Notes: a model not told the origin generated them from the sequence alone. Numbered from the stretch's first letter, positions 44,040 through 55,703 are shown. The stretch is DNA of 58,000 bases from Adiantum capillus-veneris (GCA_014529385.2 CM043950.1:72822435-72880434), one strand, 5' to 3'. Numbers and translations: made by a program.

Positions 44040-45577
44040 ATTTCATCAGCGGCTTGCACGCTTTGCCACCATAGCACAACCCGCCGGATAATATGTGCGG
44101 CTTGAAGATGATGATGTGCGAGCAATGCGTAAGGGAAGGATCGGAAACACTTTTTTATCTGTTCAGGCCATAATGATCTTGCTCCTTCACAAGTGCCCAA
44201 CAGGCCCTGACGTAGTGCTACCACACTTGGAGATCGACGGGGTATTGGCTGATGTGAAGGACCCCTAGCCCGCGGCCATTGACTCATCCGCAAAGGAGAG
44301 GACGCTTGCCTTGACCTACCCCGTAGGGATTCAAGGCCTCTTGGAGGCCTCTTTATCAGTCGGTTCATCCTCGGGACCGCCAGAAGGAACCACAACTCGG
44401 GATGCCATCCCTGAGGTAGAGATTACCCGCTTCTCCTCCATTGTGGTGGGTGGGGAGGAGTTTGTGTTTATGCACGATCTAGAGAAATCCTTTGAGCTTC
44501 GCATGGATGATCTTCGATGCCCATGGAAAGTTTGAGATTGATACCACCACCTCCGATGATGATGATCTCCTACTGCCCATGCGGAATACTTTGGCGGACA
44601 CAGTGGCGATTGCACAAGCCGAGGTGGCAGCGGCCAAGGAGGCCAAGGTCTCTGAGGAGGAGTTTGTGGCCGTGCAAGCCATTTGTTTGGCTAAACGCGC
44701 AAGAGTGGATTCACCACCACCTGCTACAACACCTGTTTTGCTTGATCCAAAGGAGAAGTCCAGCGTGGATCTTTACTTGCACCCGGATGCCGATGAGGAG
44801 GATCGTAGACAAGAGGTATAGATGCTCACTTACATTTGATTGTTACAAATGATTTTGTTAATGTTATATCATAATTCTGTGCCCTATCTCAGAAAACCTA
44901 TGTTTTGCAGGATGTTTTGGAGGTTGACGCCTGGGCGCAACGGTCAGGGGAGAGGAGGACGCCGTTCGGACCTCAAGCGGCACTTTCTCACTACCTCGGC
45001 ACACTTCCCACTAGCGTCGTGGTGTTTGTCCATGCCGACTACTCTCCCAATGGTCGCTACAACATTTTTGCTCTCCGTTCACTCTCCAAGGCGTTGTGTT
45101 TAACAACACTTGCCCAAACGGCCAACCTTGTAGTGCTTGTAAAGAAAGCTTTTGCAATATCCACTTTTGGTGTAAACTTTTGCGGGCGCCTTATTGCCCA
45201 TGTCGGCATGAACCAAGATGTAGGGGTTAATGACACCCAAGAAATCACAACCACTTTACTTAACAGGGAGCCACCCCAAAAGGTCAAGCGCTAGAAAATT
45301 GTAATTAAAAAGATCCTAAAGCAAAAGCGGGATATCATGTAAAGCATTGATTTCTTTAATGAAACTACTTTTTTCTGTCTATGACTCTCTTTCTTGCAAG
45401 ATTTTGAATTTCTTATATGTTGGGCTTCCATTGTGTAGGAGAAGCACCATAATTTCTGCTATGACTACTAAAGGGTTTGGCAGGCATTAAAATTTATAAA
45501 ATGCATACTTTGTTATATCTAGGCTTCCAAAGTTATGGATGTGCCTCGTAAAGGACTTGGAAGTCCCTAAAATATGC

Positions 45578-45645
45578 TGCCACAAGGGCGCGCATTGGGG
45601 CCTTCCATGAGCAGATGAAGTGTGCAAATGCGCGCCCTTGTGGCA
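45578..45645. repeat. Hairpin with perfect 19-bp arms
   Basis: TGCCACAAGGGCGCGCATT (45578-45596) and its exact complement (45627-45645) enclose a 30-base loop. It lies 280 bases after gene 2's stop. Confidence 0.9.
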
Positions 45646-45977
45646 GATGAATTTGTACACATATTGGAGCATGCCCAGGTACAAAGCAGAGTGAGAAGAC
45701 ATTAATACACAGTTGCAAAACAGAAAGACATGGATAACCTAGTAACCTTAAGCCCATCTTTCCCTAGATACCTAAAGTTGTATTAACAAACCACAAGAGT
45801 AAACTATGTGGCAATATCTAGCCCTTTTTGGAGTATAGGACTGAAATGGACTAAGGGGGGATGATTTCCAGAAGTATCTATGCTAATTGAAGCATTGAAG
45901 GAAATAAAACATACTTATTGCTTGTCAAAATTGTCTGGAAACCAATGGAAAGTCTCTGGAAAGCACTAGGAAAGGCT

Positions 45978-46044
45978 TGCACAAGGGCGCGCATTGTGCC
46001 CATCCATAGGCCTCTAGAAGCCCCAAATGCGTGCCCTTGTGGCA
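45978..46044. repeat. Second copy of the GC-rich hairpin
   Basis: TGCACAAGGGCGCGCATT (45978-45995) pairs with AATGCGTGCCCTTGTGGCA (46026-46044) with small mismatches. The surrounding sequence is also related to that of the first hairpin, so the pair arose by a duplication of about 400 bp. Confidence 0.88.
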
Positions 46045-46410
46045 GATAGTTTGGGGGCATTCCAAGCCATTTTCAACACTTTGTAGATGATTTTTCCATG
46101 CAATAGAGAGTCACATAGCATGGATACATCAGGAAGTGCATGCCCCACTTAGCCAAGGTGCTAAACGTAGGCAATTTTTCACAATAACAAGCTAATGGCT
46201 ACATACATACAATAGAAGGTACACAAAACTTGGACCAATGCTAGATTGCATGGTACAGAATTAAAACAATACAATGCGCAGTGGGGTATACAATAAAAGA
46301 CGCTTATATTCAAATTGTTCCCAATACAATGCACATAGTGGGGTATACAATCAAAAGACGCTTGTATTGGAGTTCTGTAAATACAAAAAGGTTTGATGCC
46401 TAATTACAAG

Positions 46411-47274
46411 CTACTCCTCATGGCGCAAACGGCGAGCAAGCTACATATCCTTGGGCATAATGGTTACACGCTTTGCATGGATGGCACAGAGGTTAGAATT
46501 CTCAAATATGCTAGTTAAATATTGCTCTGCGGCCTCTTGGACTGCCTCTATGGCCACGGCGCCCATCCGAAACTGAGTGTTGTACAATTGCAAAACCTCC
46601 CTACATAGACTTGCAAAAGGGGCCCTCCGAATCAAGAGCTCGGTGCTCTTTTGATAGTGTCAAATCTCCGCAAAAGCACGGCTGCGCTTTCATACCTTCT
46701 GAGGTCGATGTGGAGGTGCATTTTTCGCACGAGTTGGGGCAGCTTGCTTCCTCTTCTTGTAGACAATGCTCTTTCTCTTTTTTTTATGCACAGGCACTTC
46801 CAACACCTCATAATCTGATTCCACCCACTCTCCATTTGATTCGTGTTCTTCACTATTGACTGGATGTGATGGTGTAGGTCCACTCCCTTTAGGAAGTTTC
46901 TTACCCCCAATAGACATGTGAGCCTGATAAGTTTGTATTTGGACGCAAACCCATGGGGCATCTTCATCTGTTTACGTCTCTTCGGAGCCTTCTAACGGTT
47001 GATTTTGCCTGTTTGTTTCTTTGCCTTGGTCGCTCTCATCCTCCATGTTGCCATCAGAATCATTGGAGTCCGATGAATAGACAACAAGGCGATGCTTCCG
47101 TCTCTCTTTTGCTGCTGTAGAGGACTGGCCATGCTGATTTGAAGCTCCAGCTTCTTCTCTGTGGACTTCACCTTGAGCTTGTGAAGTTCCAGCTTTTGTT
47201 GCTGTACCTTTGAGTCGTTGGCCATCCGGCCCCTTTGGATATGCAATCCTAGCTGTTTGTTTTTTTCTTGCCAT
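46411..47274 (-). pseudogene. Gene 3: divergent histone H3 variant with a very long N-terminal tail
   Basis: The frame runs from ATG 47274 (context CTACCATGG) to TAG 46411-46413, 288 codons, with no intron or frameshift. The first residues MARKKQTARIA resemble the H3 tail (ARTKQTARKS), and ATKAG follows. A tail of about 200 residues has an acidic Ser/Asp block and a basic KKKRKSIVYKKRK block. The histone fold begins near codon 206 with [15 protein letters not shown] and includes [15 protein letters not shown] and [16 protein letters not shown], ending LARRLRHEE. About 50 of 80 core residues equal canonical H3 and loop 1 has the canonical length. Four internal stops: codons 101 (TAA), 195 (TGA), 205 (TGA) and 278 (TAG). 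It could be a centromeric-type H3, but the loop does not prove that. Confidence 0.85.
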
Positions 47275-47317
47275 GGTAGCACCTAGTAGGGAAAATGACA
47301 AAATGAGCGCCTTCAAC

Positions 47318-47327
47318 CTTTAAATAG
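47318..47327 (-). promoter_or_regulatory. TATA-like box of the H3-variant gene
   Basis: The complement reads TATTTAAAGG, about 45 bases before the ATG at 47274, inside the 222-base space between genes 4 and 3. It supports an own promoter with a very short leader. Confidence 0.4.
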
Positions 47328-47496
47328 GTTTCTTTGAGATTTGGTCCCTTTCACACTATGCGGCCAATTGAGTGAAACTCAAATAAACCAATTGAATTTA
47401 AAAACTAAACCTGGATCATGTGGACGGCTGACGCGATGCCCAAACGCTTCCTTTTCGATACTTAGTTGCACGCCAAGCTTCATGGCCCAGGGACGC

Positions 47497-50266
47497 TCAG
47501 GAGCGTTTCCACTTCTCGGATGCTGCAGTACGGGAGGTGTTGCGTAACTGCTTTGCTAATATCAACTCTCTTGCTTTCTCAATAGTACGAGTTCTCCCAA
47601 AGGTGTGCCTAAAAAACCAGTTAAACATCTCTTGGAGGTAGTTGGAGTGTGAACTACCACCACCATGCCGAGTATTCTTGAAGTAGACTCCTTTTGCTCA
47701 ATAGTGGGACTTCTCCATGCCTTGTGTACTCCATATATCAAGTGAACCATAGCGGTCCATGAAGTATGCACCATGCGCATAGAGAATGTGTTAAAACAAC
47801 CAAAAAAGAGATAAGCTAATAGAAAAGTTGCATTTTCAAACATTGCATATGTATTAAGTCCGTTAAAACAAACCATGTAGTGTGTAATCTTGCTTTCAGA
47901 CCATCCGTCCTTAGCAGCCTTTGTGAATTCATAAAGCACCTTCTTGAATTCCTCTCGTTGCTCAACGGTGGTGCTTGAAAGATTCATCAATTGCACAACC
48001 TTTTGAAAGGATGACCATACTAGCTTGCGTTGGTTAGCAACCTCCACATTGGGATCTTTGTACATCGTGCATGAACACAAATCTTTCCACAACTCCCACC
48101 GCTTCTCACTTGCTAGATCGACACTTGCCTTGGATACCTGCATTGGAGACTTTGACATCTTCTTGAAAAATCGACATGCATTGGCTCCATTCATGGAAAC
48201 CTTCTGTGCCACCTCATGTCTTCTCCCTAAAAGTCTCTGCTACAATGTTCACCCTTGATCGATGACATCCAATCTCATTAAGGAGCGTCTCCACCCCCTG
48301 CAAGGAGTCTTTTGACCGTTGAAAGGGCTTCATTGTGAAAGCATAATCAATGTGATGCTTTAGGATCCTACCAAATATTCGCATAAATACATGCAATGTA
48401 CAAAAGTGAACATTGTTGAGAGAGAAGGGAATTATGGGGTTCCACCCAGGATCTTTGCTATCCCTATTGGGCACCTGCAGCATATCACATGAAAGAAGCG
48501 AAGTTTGCCACTCCCTATTTATATGTTCATCATTATCTTCGTCCTGACCTTCCACTTGAGTTGCTCGACTTGTCTTGTGCCCTTTCGTACAGAATGGACA
48601 GGGAAGTAAAGAATTTGCACCTTGTTTGCATCCAAGCATGCACTTTATGGTCTTTAGATCACCACCTAAATGCCATTCAACATCAAACTCCCCACATCCT
48701 GGAACCATGAGCTTCTCACCATTTATTTGAGCTTTAATGACCTCTATGACCCATGGGATTCTACTGAAAATCCATGCAAGGACTTCATGTGTCTCTTTCG
48801 GAACTTCAATTGCACCTAGCCACCATATATCCTTCTCTGATTTCACACTAAAAGAGGGCTTTGTCGCTTCACTCGAACTGCAAGATTGCTTGGCATAATC
48901 TAGGGCTTCATTCATAAGCATGATGCTCATTCTCTCCAACTTTCTCCCTTTAACAATTACATACTCATCCAACTTCAGCACGAGCACAAGCTTGCCTTCA
49001 AGAACTGCCAACAATATAAAGCCTCAGAATGCATGTTATGACACATCATAGAGCATGTAGGCAACTCTAAACTAACCTACATCACTCAAATTGTAGAAAA
49101 CAGCCATGGACTGCTGCACTCGTATCAAGTCCACAAAGATATTGTTGAATTTGGTGTAAACAAACCCTTTGTTCTGCAACACACTGTTAGAAACATCACC
49201 GCTTCCCTTCCTTTGGCCCTTCCTTCCTTGTGATTTGCTACGGAGCGGCTGAAGAGGCATCGTGTCTTCAATATAAAAGTAGTCCCCTAATCGGTGAACA
49301 ACATCTTCATTTGACACCTTCTTGGCAATTGCCACTCTATGAGGAAGTGGAAATAGGTTTTTTGTGACTCTTCGACTTCTTAATGCATCTTTTAACACTT
49401 AATGTATTGCTTGATAGCCCTTGGTACTAATCCCAACAGCATCACAAATATCCTGAACATCTAGATCAGTGACAATATTAGAAAAATCACTAAGAGCTCT
49501 CTTAGTGATTGCATCCTTCAAGTGTTTTGCCTCTAGAGCATCAAGCATCCCAATAAAATCTTCTTTGTTGAAACAAGAACGAAGTAAAGTATCCCTAGCT
49601 GACGCATTCTTGCCGCCGCACGTTTCTTGGACGAAGTTCCTATTGACCAAAACAACAATGATGAGCAGTATTAGACTTAAACAACATGAGGGACAGAACA
49701 TGTTACCTCATAGCTATCACCCTTCGTTTTCTTGCACCTCCACCTGGTGCAAGAGTCTGAATTTCGGACAACTCTCGTTTCCTCACCCTACCTCCCATGG
49801 CAGTACTCTTCATGTGTGAAAGAGTATCCTCAAGCTTTTTAATTACATTTTCCTTGGTTGTGATGGTGCTCTTTGACTCCTCAAGCGCACTAGTAGCTAT
49901 TTGCATCTGATCTTGAAGATTGTGGAAACTCCCATTGAGAAACTTCCAATGATGCAAGTAGATCTCGGACCGCGCAATATCCTATTTGTTGAGTCTCTTG
50001 CTATAGCCCAACAAACCTTGCTCTCCATTTCCAACGTATTGTAACAGTGATGGAATTTTTGTAAAAGATGGATGAACATTGAGAGAAGGATCCTTTGGAT
50101 ACAAGCATCCGTCTGTCCAGAGATCCACATTATTCTCCCCTTGAGCGCGGCGTTCGTTGGCTGAAGGTAATGTATCCAAGCATGTTTTCTTTGTCGGAAC
50201 ATACTCTTGAGGTAAGCCCTGGAGACCTACCGCGTGAAGAGCTTGCTGGGGAATTGGTCACGTCAT
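47497..50266 (-). pseudogene. Gene 4: spliced transposase-like protein
   Basis: The start is taken as ATG 50266; exon one (to 49707) includes TGA and TAG stops, a coiled-coil-like ALEESKSTITTKENVIKKLE and basic RKREL and RKRR clusters. Introns 49706-49640 and 49076-49005 (67 and 72 bases, GT-AG) keep the frame; a TAA lies near 49400. Exon three has a GGDLKTIKCMLGC segment followed 20 residues after the Asp by CPFC, then VHFCTLHVFMRIFGRIL with an HxxxxH pair. Frameshifts near 48214 and 47690 lead to NGANACRFFKK, then NTRHGGGSSHSNYLQEMF and a TGA at 47497-47499. The D-CxxC-HxxxxH order recalls DDE transposases with an inserted zinc site, such as the RAG1/Transib group, but I cannot assign a family. 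Confidence 0.6.
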
Positions 50267-50280
50267 CAAGAGGCATTGTA

Positions 50281-50361
50281 GGATAGAGAGATGGAGCTTG
50301 AAGGATGGAGAGATAGAGCTTGTAGGATGGAGAGATGGAGCTTGAAGGATGGAGAGATGGG
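50281..50361. repeat. GGATGGAGAGATGGAGCTTG minisatellite
   Basis: A roughly 25-30-base unit (GATGGAGAGATGGAGCTTG with AAG or TAG) repeats three to four times just upstream of gene 4, where a promoter would lie. Confidence 0.85.
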
Positions 50362-50422
50362 TGTGTAGGTGCAACAGCAGGTGCAGGTGCAAGGGGGATG
50401 GGTGTAGGAGAGGAGCTTAGAT

Positions 50423-50565
50423 TGTTGAGATGTAGAGAGAAAGAGAGAGAGACGAGACAAGAGACACACCATATACGCTCCCAAAGACTGATTCATATTG
50501 AGGACAAGATACAAATATATAGGTGAGACCAAGTTCAGTAGAGTGAGCCATATATAGCTCCAACA
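50423..50565 (-). repeat. 3' LTR of the Copia element
   Basis: 143 bp, identical in length to its partner. On the element strand an inner CTATATATTTG may act as the TATA box. Confidence 0.95.
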
Positions 50566-50848
50566 CCCCCACTCAAACAAAGGTCTCTAGCTTTGGATGA
50601 AAAAACCCTTGGGGAGTTCAAGGGAAAAACCCAAGCCCCTATACAATGTGAAATATGAATTAGCGGTGATGATGTGAAAGTGAATTATGCATCTATGTAC
50701 AAATATTCAAGTGACTTAGATATCACAAGGTGCAAATGTGGAGTGTGCATAGTGCATGGTACCTAAAATATTACAATGTCATATGGACAAAGCTATGACA
50801 ATAGCAAAGAAGCTAATCTAGAAAGAGTGAGGCCGAAGCAACTCCAAG

Positions 50849-53800
50849 CTACGAGCGCAAGAGGATGAAACGTGACTCATTGAGGCCTTTTGTCAAAATG
50901 TCTGCAATCATCTGGTCACTTGGATAGTGTTCAACCATAATGGTTCCTTTGCGTACTTCATACCTGACATAATGATAATGGACAGCAATGTGCTTTGACT
51001 TATTATGTTGAACATAGTCTTTTGCAAGACTAATAGCACTTTGGTTGTCACACCGTAAGGGTGTGCTAGAAAGAGGAGAGTGACCAATATCAACCAGCAT
51101 TTGTCGAAGCCAAATCAACTCACGAGTTGCAAGTGATGCCGCAACATATTATGACTCAGTCGTAGAAACTGCAACACAACTTTGTTTCTTGCTGGTCCAA
51201 GAAACAAGAAAACCATTTATAAAGAAGCAATTTTCACTAGTAGATCGCATAGATAAATGTGAGCTTGCCCAGTCTGCACTGTGTAACCCAAAAGAGAAAG
51301 AGATTGCATAGAATCCTATGTGAGTTGTCGTCGATAGACTAAACCAAAATCTGTAGTGCCTTTCAAGTATTTCAATACACGCTTTGCAGCAGACCAATGC
51401 TTAAGAGAAGGACATGCAAGATGTTGTCCAAGATAATTAGCAGCAAACAGAATATCAGGACGAGTTTTCATGCCAACAAACTGAAGACATCCAATCAAGT
51501 TAGCATAAGGTTGATTTGTGACAAGTTGACCGCCATTGTCAGAAGTATTCTTCGTAGAGCTCGCAAGACAAGGTGTGTTGGCTGAATGTGCAGATTCCAT
51601 ACCAAATTTTTGAATAGTATCTGCAATAAACTTTGATTGTCAAAGGAATAAAATACCTTTTGTATGGTTCCGTTGGATTTGAATGCCAAGACAAGAGTGA
51701 ATCTCTCCAAGATCCACCATATCGAATGCAGAAGACAATAACTTTTTCACTTGCTGAAGAAATCCCAAATCATTGGAAACAAGGATGGTATTATCCACAT
51801 AAAGAGCAAGAATCACAAAACTGCTACCTTGGCGTTTTATGTATAAGTTGGGGTCTAACGAGCAAGAGATGAATCCTTTAGAGGTGAGAAAAAGATCAAA
51901 TTTTGTATACCAGGCTCGCGAAGCTTGTTTTAGACCATATAGTGCCTTATGGAGTTGAGCAACAATGTCTTCTTTACCTAGAATAACAAACCCTTATGGT
52001 CGTTCCATATAAATTTCCTCTTCCAAGTCACCATTAAGAAAAGCAGTTCGCACATCCATTTGATGAGCTTCTAAATCAAATTGAACAGCAAATGCTAATA
52101 AAACTTGAACACTTGTAATGCGAACAACTGTTGAAAAAGTCTCTTGATAATCAACACCAGCTACTTGGGAGTAACCTTTTGCAACTAAACGCGCCTTAAA
52201 CTTGTCAAAAGATCCATTTGCTTTTACTTTTGTCTTATACACCCACTTACATTTAATAGCTGTATCACCAGGAGGTAATTCAGTTAGTATCCATGTACCT
52301 TTAGAGATAAGAGAATCGTACTCTGCTTCCATAGCCTCTTGCCATTGATCCTTTTGTGGTGAAGAGATAGCTTCATCATAAGTAACGGGATCTTCAGAAG
52401 TAGAAAAAGCATTATCAGCAATATCGTCATCATAAACATGACACGAGCCATGTTCAAAATCAATAGGCAGATCAATGGCAACATTTGGAATGGATGGTTG
52501 TGAAGAGAAAAGTTGATCTATAGGAAGAGTTTCATCTTCTAAAAGAAATGGAAAAGCCTGAAGCAATGATTTAGTATCATTAGAATCATCCATGGACCAT
52601 GAGCCTCCCATAAGGTGTTCGTTAAAAGTAGCATCGCGATTCACAATTAGTTTCTTGGAGGAAGGGTCATAGAATTTGTAGCCTTTGGAAGTGTTAGAAT
52701 ATCCAATAAAAATAACTTTAAGACCAGGAGCATCAAGCTTTGTTCGTGTTTCTTTGGGAACATGAATATAAGCAATACATCCAAAGGTTCGAAAATGAGA
52801 TACAGAAGGAATGTCACCTGTACATGCTGTGATGGGTATCTTACCAGAGGGTGCAGTAGTAAGAAGATGATTCTGAATAAATGCTGCTAGCAAAGTAGCT
52901 TCAGCCCAAAAAACCCGAGATAAGCCAGAATGAATCAGCATACATCTTACAGCATTAAGAATAGTGCGATTCTTTTGTTCAGCAACACCATTCTGTTGAG
53001 GCGGATATGGAATAGTGTGTTCATGATGAATTCCACTGCCAGCACAGTAACTCACAAACTCTCGAGAAACATATTTGCCTCCATTGTCATTACGAAACTT
53101 CTTAAGGCGACGACCAGTTTGAAGTTCCGTAGCCTTATGGAATTGTTTGAAAACAGACAAGGCTTCAGATTTTTGTCTAAGTAGAAATACAGTCGTATAC
53201 CTTGAGAAATCATCAATGAAAGTAATGAAGTAGCGATGTTGTGATCTCGAAGAAGGTAGAGGTCCACATATATCAGTATGAACAAGATCCAATATGTCAT
53301 GAGAATGAGTTGTATTTGAAAGAGGAAAGGGTTTACGATTGTGTTTCCCAAGAGCAAAAAATTCACAAATTCCCATATGGGGATGGGCTTTAAGATCCAT
53401 GCCATGAACAAGATCACGAATTTGAAGATCAAGGAGTTTTGAGAAATCGACATGAACAAAACGGTGATGCCATACTTTGCAATCATGATCACCTGGAGCA
53501 GTGACAATATTTGCTACAGCATCGTTGAGAGAGAGTTCAAACAAATTACTGTTTTGAGGAGCAGTGGCTATAATCTGTCCATCTTTCTCAATTCGGCATT
53601 TGGTATGATTAAATCCAACAAACAGACCAAGATCAACAAGTCTAGCAACTGAAAGAAGATTAAGTTGAAGATCTGGTACATGTAATACTCCTCGCAAAAT
53701 TCGAGTGGAAGAAGATAAGGTACCAAGATATAAGTCTCCAATACCGTTTACTTGACAAGTAGTATCATCAGCAAGATAAACAACATGTTGAACTGGCAGT

Positions 53801-54239
53801 GGATGATATTTATGGAGCCACTTAGATTGATATGTCATATTTCCTATAGCACCAGAATCGACAATAAAAAGTGATCCATCACGTACATGAAGTATTCTGT
53901 CTGGAGCAACTGAACATAGGACGCAGCTTGTTTCTGGTACAATGTTGTTTCGATGTTCAGTAGCATATTCTCTATTCCGATCTGTGTCGAATCGACGCTT
54001 ATAGCACATATGAGTGGGATGATCAGATCGTCTCTAGATAAACGTGGTTGTTTTATGCTAATATTGTGTTCTTCATCATATTGACGTACCCAACAATCAT
54101 CTTCAGTATGGCCATTTCTGTTGCAGTAAGAACATTGCTTATTAGGAAATTTGAGACGAGAGAAAATATTACCGCGACGGCCACCTCTGCGGTTTCCTCG
54201 TTGAAATGGACGCCTTCGAGCATAAAAAGCACGTTCCAT
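50849..54239 (-). pseudogene. Copia pol: protease, integrase, reverse transcriptase, RNase H
   Basis: A basic start and CX2CX4HX4C knuckle (CSYCNRNGHTEDDC) are followed by a frame change near 54010. The protease has FIVDSGAIGNM. A gag-pre-integrase HHRFVH segment precedes the integrase core: Asp in HTDICGPLPSS, Asp in RNDNGGKY and Glu in QQNGVAEQKNRT. The RT part reads WKEAME-like QWQEAMEAEYDSLI, CKWVYKTKVKANGSFDKFK and MDVRTAFLNGDLEEEIYM, then a TAA at 51994. After it, ALYVDNTILV shows the RT active site YVDD changed to YVDN. RNase H has DWASSHLSMRST and CDNQSAISLAKD, ending at 50849. Confidence 0.93.
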
Positions 54240-54244
54240 CTATT

Positions 54245-54947
54245 GTGACTAAGTCTCCTCTTGTGAAATCATAGCTGTATCGTGACCAGCATTCGGACGT
54301 TCTTGACGTTGAGAGTATTCAATTAAAGACATGCAATCTTGGTCGAAATCAAGACCATCTTTATTAGAGAGAATAGTAACAATGTTATCATAAGAAGAGT
54401 CCTTCACCGTATCAAGGAGAAGTGTAATCAGTTGCTTTTGTGGAACAGGATCACCGGCAACAGCAAGTTGATTAATAATAGATTTGAAAGATTCAATATG
54501 TCCCGTCATGGCAGTACCAACTTCATATTGTAACTTGTTAAGCAACCCTCTCAAATAAATTATTTATGTAACAGATTTCTTCTGAAAGTTTTCAATAAGG
54601 TACTTCCATACGTCGTGGGAAGTAGGCAGTTCATACATATCAAGCAAAAGGGAATCAGTAACAGCAGAAAGAATATACCGACGAGCTGCTTTATCACGTC
54701 GTTCCCAGTCCATAAAGGCAACATTCCAACCTTCAAATATAGGTCCTTCAGTGATAAGCACGTTATCAGTATCCGTATCAACAGGCTGAGGCGGACAAAC
54801 ACGGTTTCCAAGAACAACATCGGAGAGTTCATCGCCTTCAAGAATTAACAACATCTTTGCTTTCCAGCCTGCAAATCCTTGACCTTGGAAAGGAGGAACA
54901 GAACGCTGGCCAGAAGGAAAGACGTTGACGAGAATATTCATAGCCAT
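54245..54947 (-). pseudogene. Copia gag
   Basis: The start is the ATG at 54947 (MAMNILVNVFPSGQ). The product continues through FQGQGFAGWKAKMLLILEGD, FMDWERRDKAARRYILSAV and PTSHDVWKYLIENFQ, a UBN2-type gag. A frameshift near 54555 leads into MRGLLNKLQYEVGTAM and AVAGDPVPQKQLITLLLDTV. Two TAG stops lie near 54245 before the frame continues into the zinc-knuckle part. Gag binds element RNA and forms particles. Confidence 0.9.
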
Positions 54948-55703
54948 ATCTTGTTGCGAGAAGACGTATAAGATAAGATCGCAGAATCTGCACACCATAT
55001 ATGGTGAAGGCCGCAATTGAGAATGAGAGAGATATGACTGCTGCGTTTTGTCAACGATAAACATAAGAAGGATGCTCAAGGAACGTCCAAAGATGTGAGA
55101 GACATCACCCAAAAAAAGGTAGGGTAAAGGAGAGGTTAATAATAAACGAGTCCTCAAAATAGAGTGGCGTGAGACGCAAGATTGACGGCCACAATACGAA
55201 TAGAAAAAAGTTAAATCTTCTCGAAAAAGTTAACTCCAAAATAAGAAAAACGACGGCGGACGCTTCATGAAGAAGTAGGACGAAGAAAGCTACGTCAAGC
55301 TCAATTACAGTAAAAACAACATAACTTTCTGCTGCGAACTCCGATTGACGCAAACCTAGAACTCAAATCGAAGAGCTCGAGAAGACGAACAAGTTTTGGA
55401 TGAAAATTTCCATTGCGGTACGCTCCATTGCGCTTTTCCTGTTTCTCCAAATTTTGAGCAGAACAACAATAAAAATTGAGATGAATTCCAGGGTGTCATT
55501 AACAAGAAAACGTAATCAACGATTAGATTGATTAGAAATAAACGCCACATAAAACACTAATCATATTCTTCTTAACACAAAACAACCACAGTTAACAAGA
55601 ATCAACGCTCAAAAATAAACTTTGTAACAATTTTGAATCTTACATGCGAATCGCATACACATACTATTGTCACCATGAATTGAATCGGTGCGTGGTCGTT
55701 ACC
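54948..55703 (-). other. Untranslated leader of the Copia element
   Basis: About 750 bases between primer site and gag with no gene supported. Confidence 0.7.

Larger units (their letters stand above)
37474..45294 (+). pseudogene. Gene 2 of the large element, unknown function, split by an LTR element
   Basis: I recognise no domain. The start MAATSALDAFLTEV (ATG 37474, context GACATGG) leads to HHIYQGDRPF, where the LTR element 37727-44039 and its ATTTC duplication interrupt a codon. The frame continues exactly at 44045 with QRLARFATIAQPAG. Stops TAA at 44089-44091 and TAG at 44266-44268 and one frameshift near 44510 follow. The acidic stretch DTTTSDDDD and the Ala-rich AIAQAEVAAAKEAKVSEEEF come next. 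An intron 44816-44910 (95 bases, GTATAG to TTTGCAG) leads to the last exon, with TPFGPQAALSHYLGTLP and a TAG at 45292-45294. About 470 residues in total. Confidence 0.6.
45295..46410. other. Intergenic region between converging genes 2 and 3
   Basis: No gene is supported. It holds two related long hairpins (see separate entries) and a roughly 54-bp direct repeat at 46267-46312 and 46321-46372 (GTGGGGTATACAAT and AAAGACGCTT are shared). Confidence 0.65.

Noticed and set aside
45578-46044. Histone mRNA 3' stem-loop for the H3 variant
   Set aside because: The hairpins have 18-19-bp arms and 30-base loops and lie more than 360 bases from the stop. This does not resemble the short conserved histone stem-loop, and plant histone mRNAs are polyadenylated.
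46411-47274. U-to-C RNA editing restoring the stops of the H3-variant frame
   Set aside because: Ferns and hornworts convert such stops in organelle transcripts, and the stop types fit, but this is a nuclear-type gene among nuclear transposons and no nuclear editing of that kind is established. Simple mutation explains it.
53052-53507. Hydrophobic minus-strand frame resembling a membrane protein
   Set aside because: It is an alternative-frame shadow of the Copia integrase region, whose motifs are clear in the other frame.
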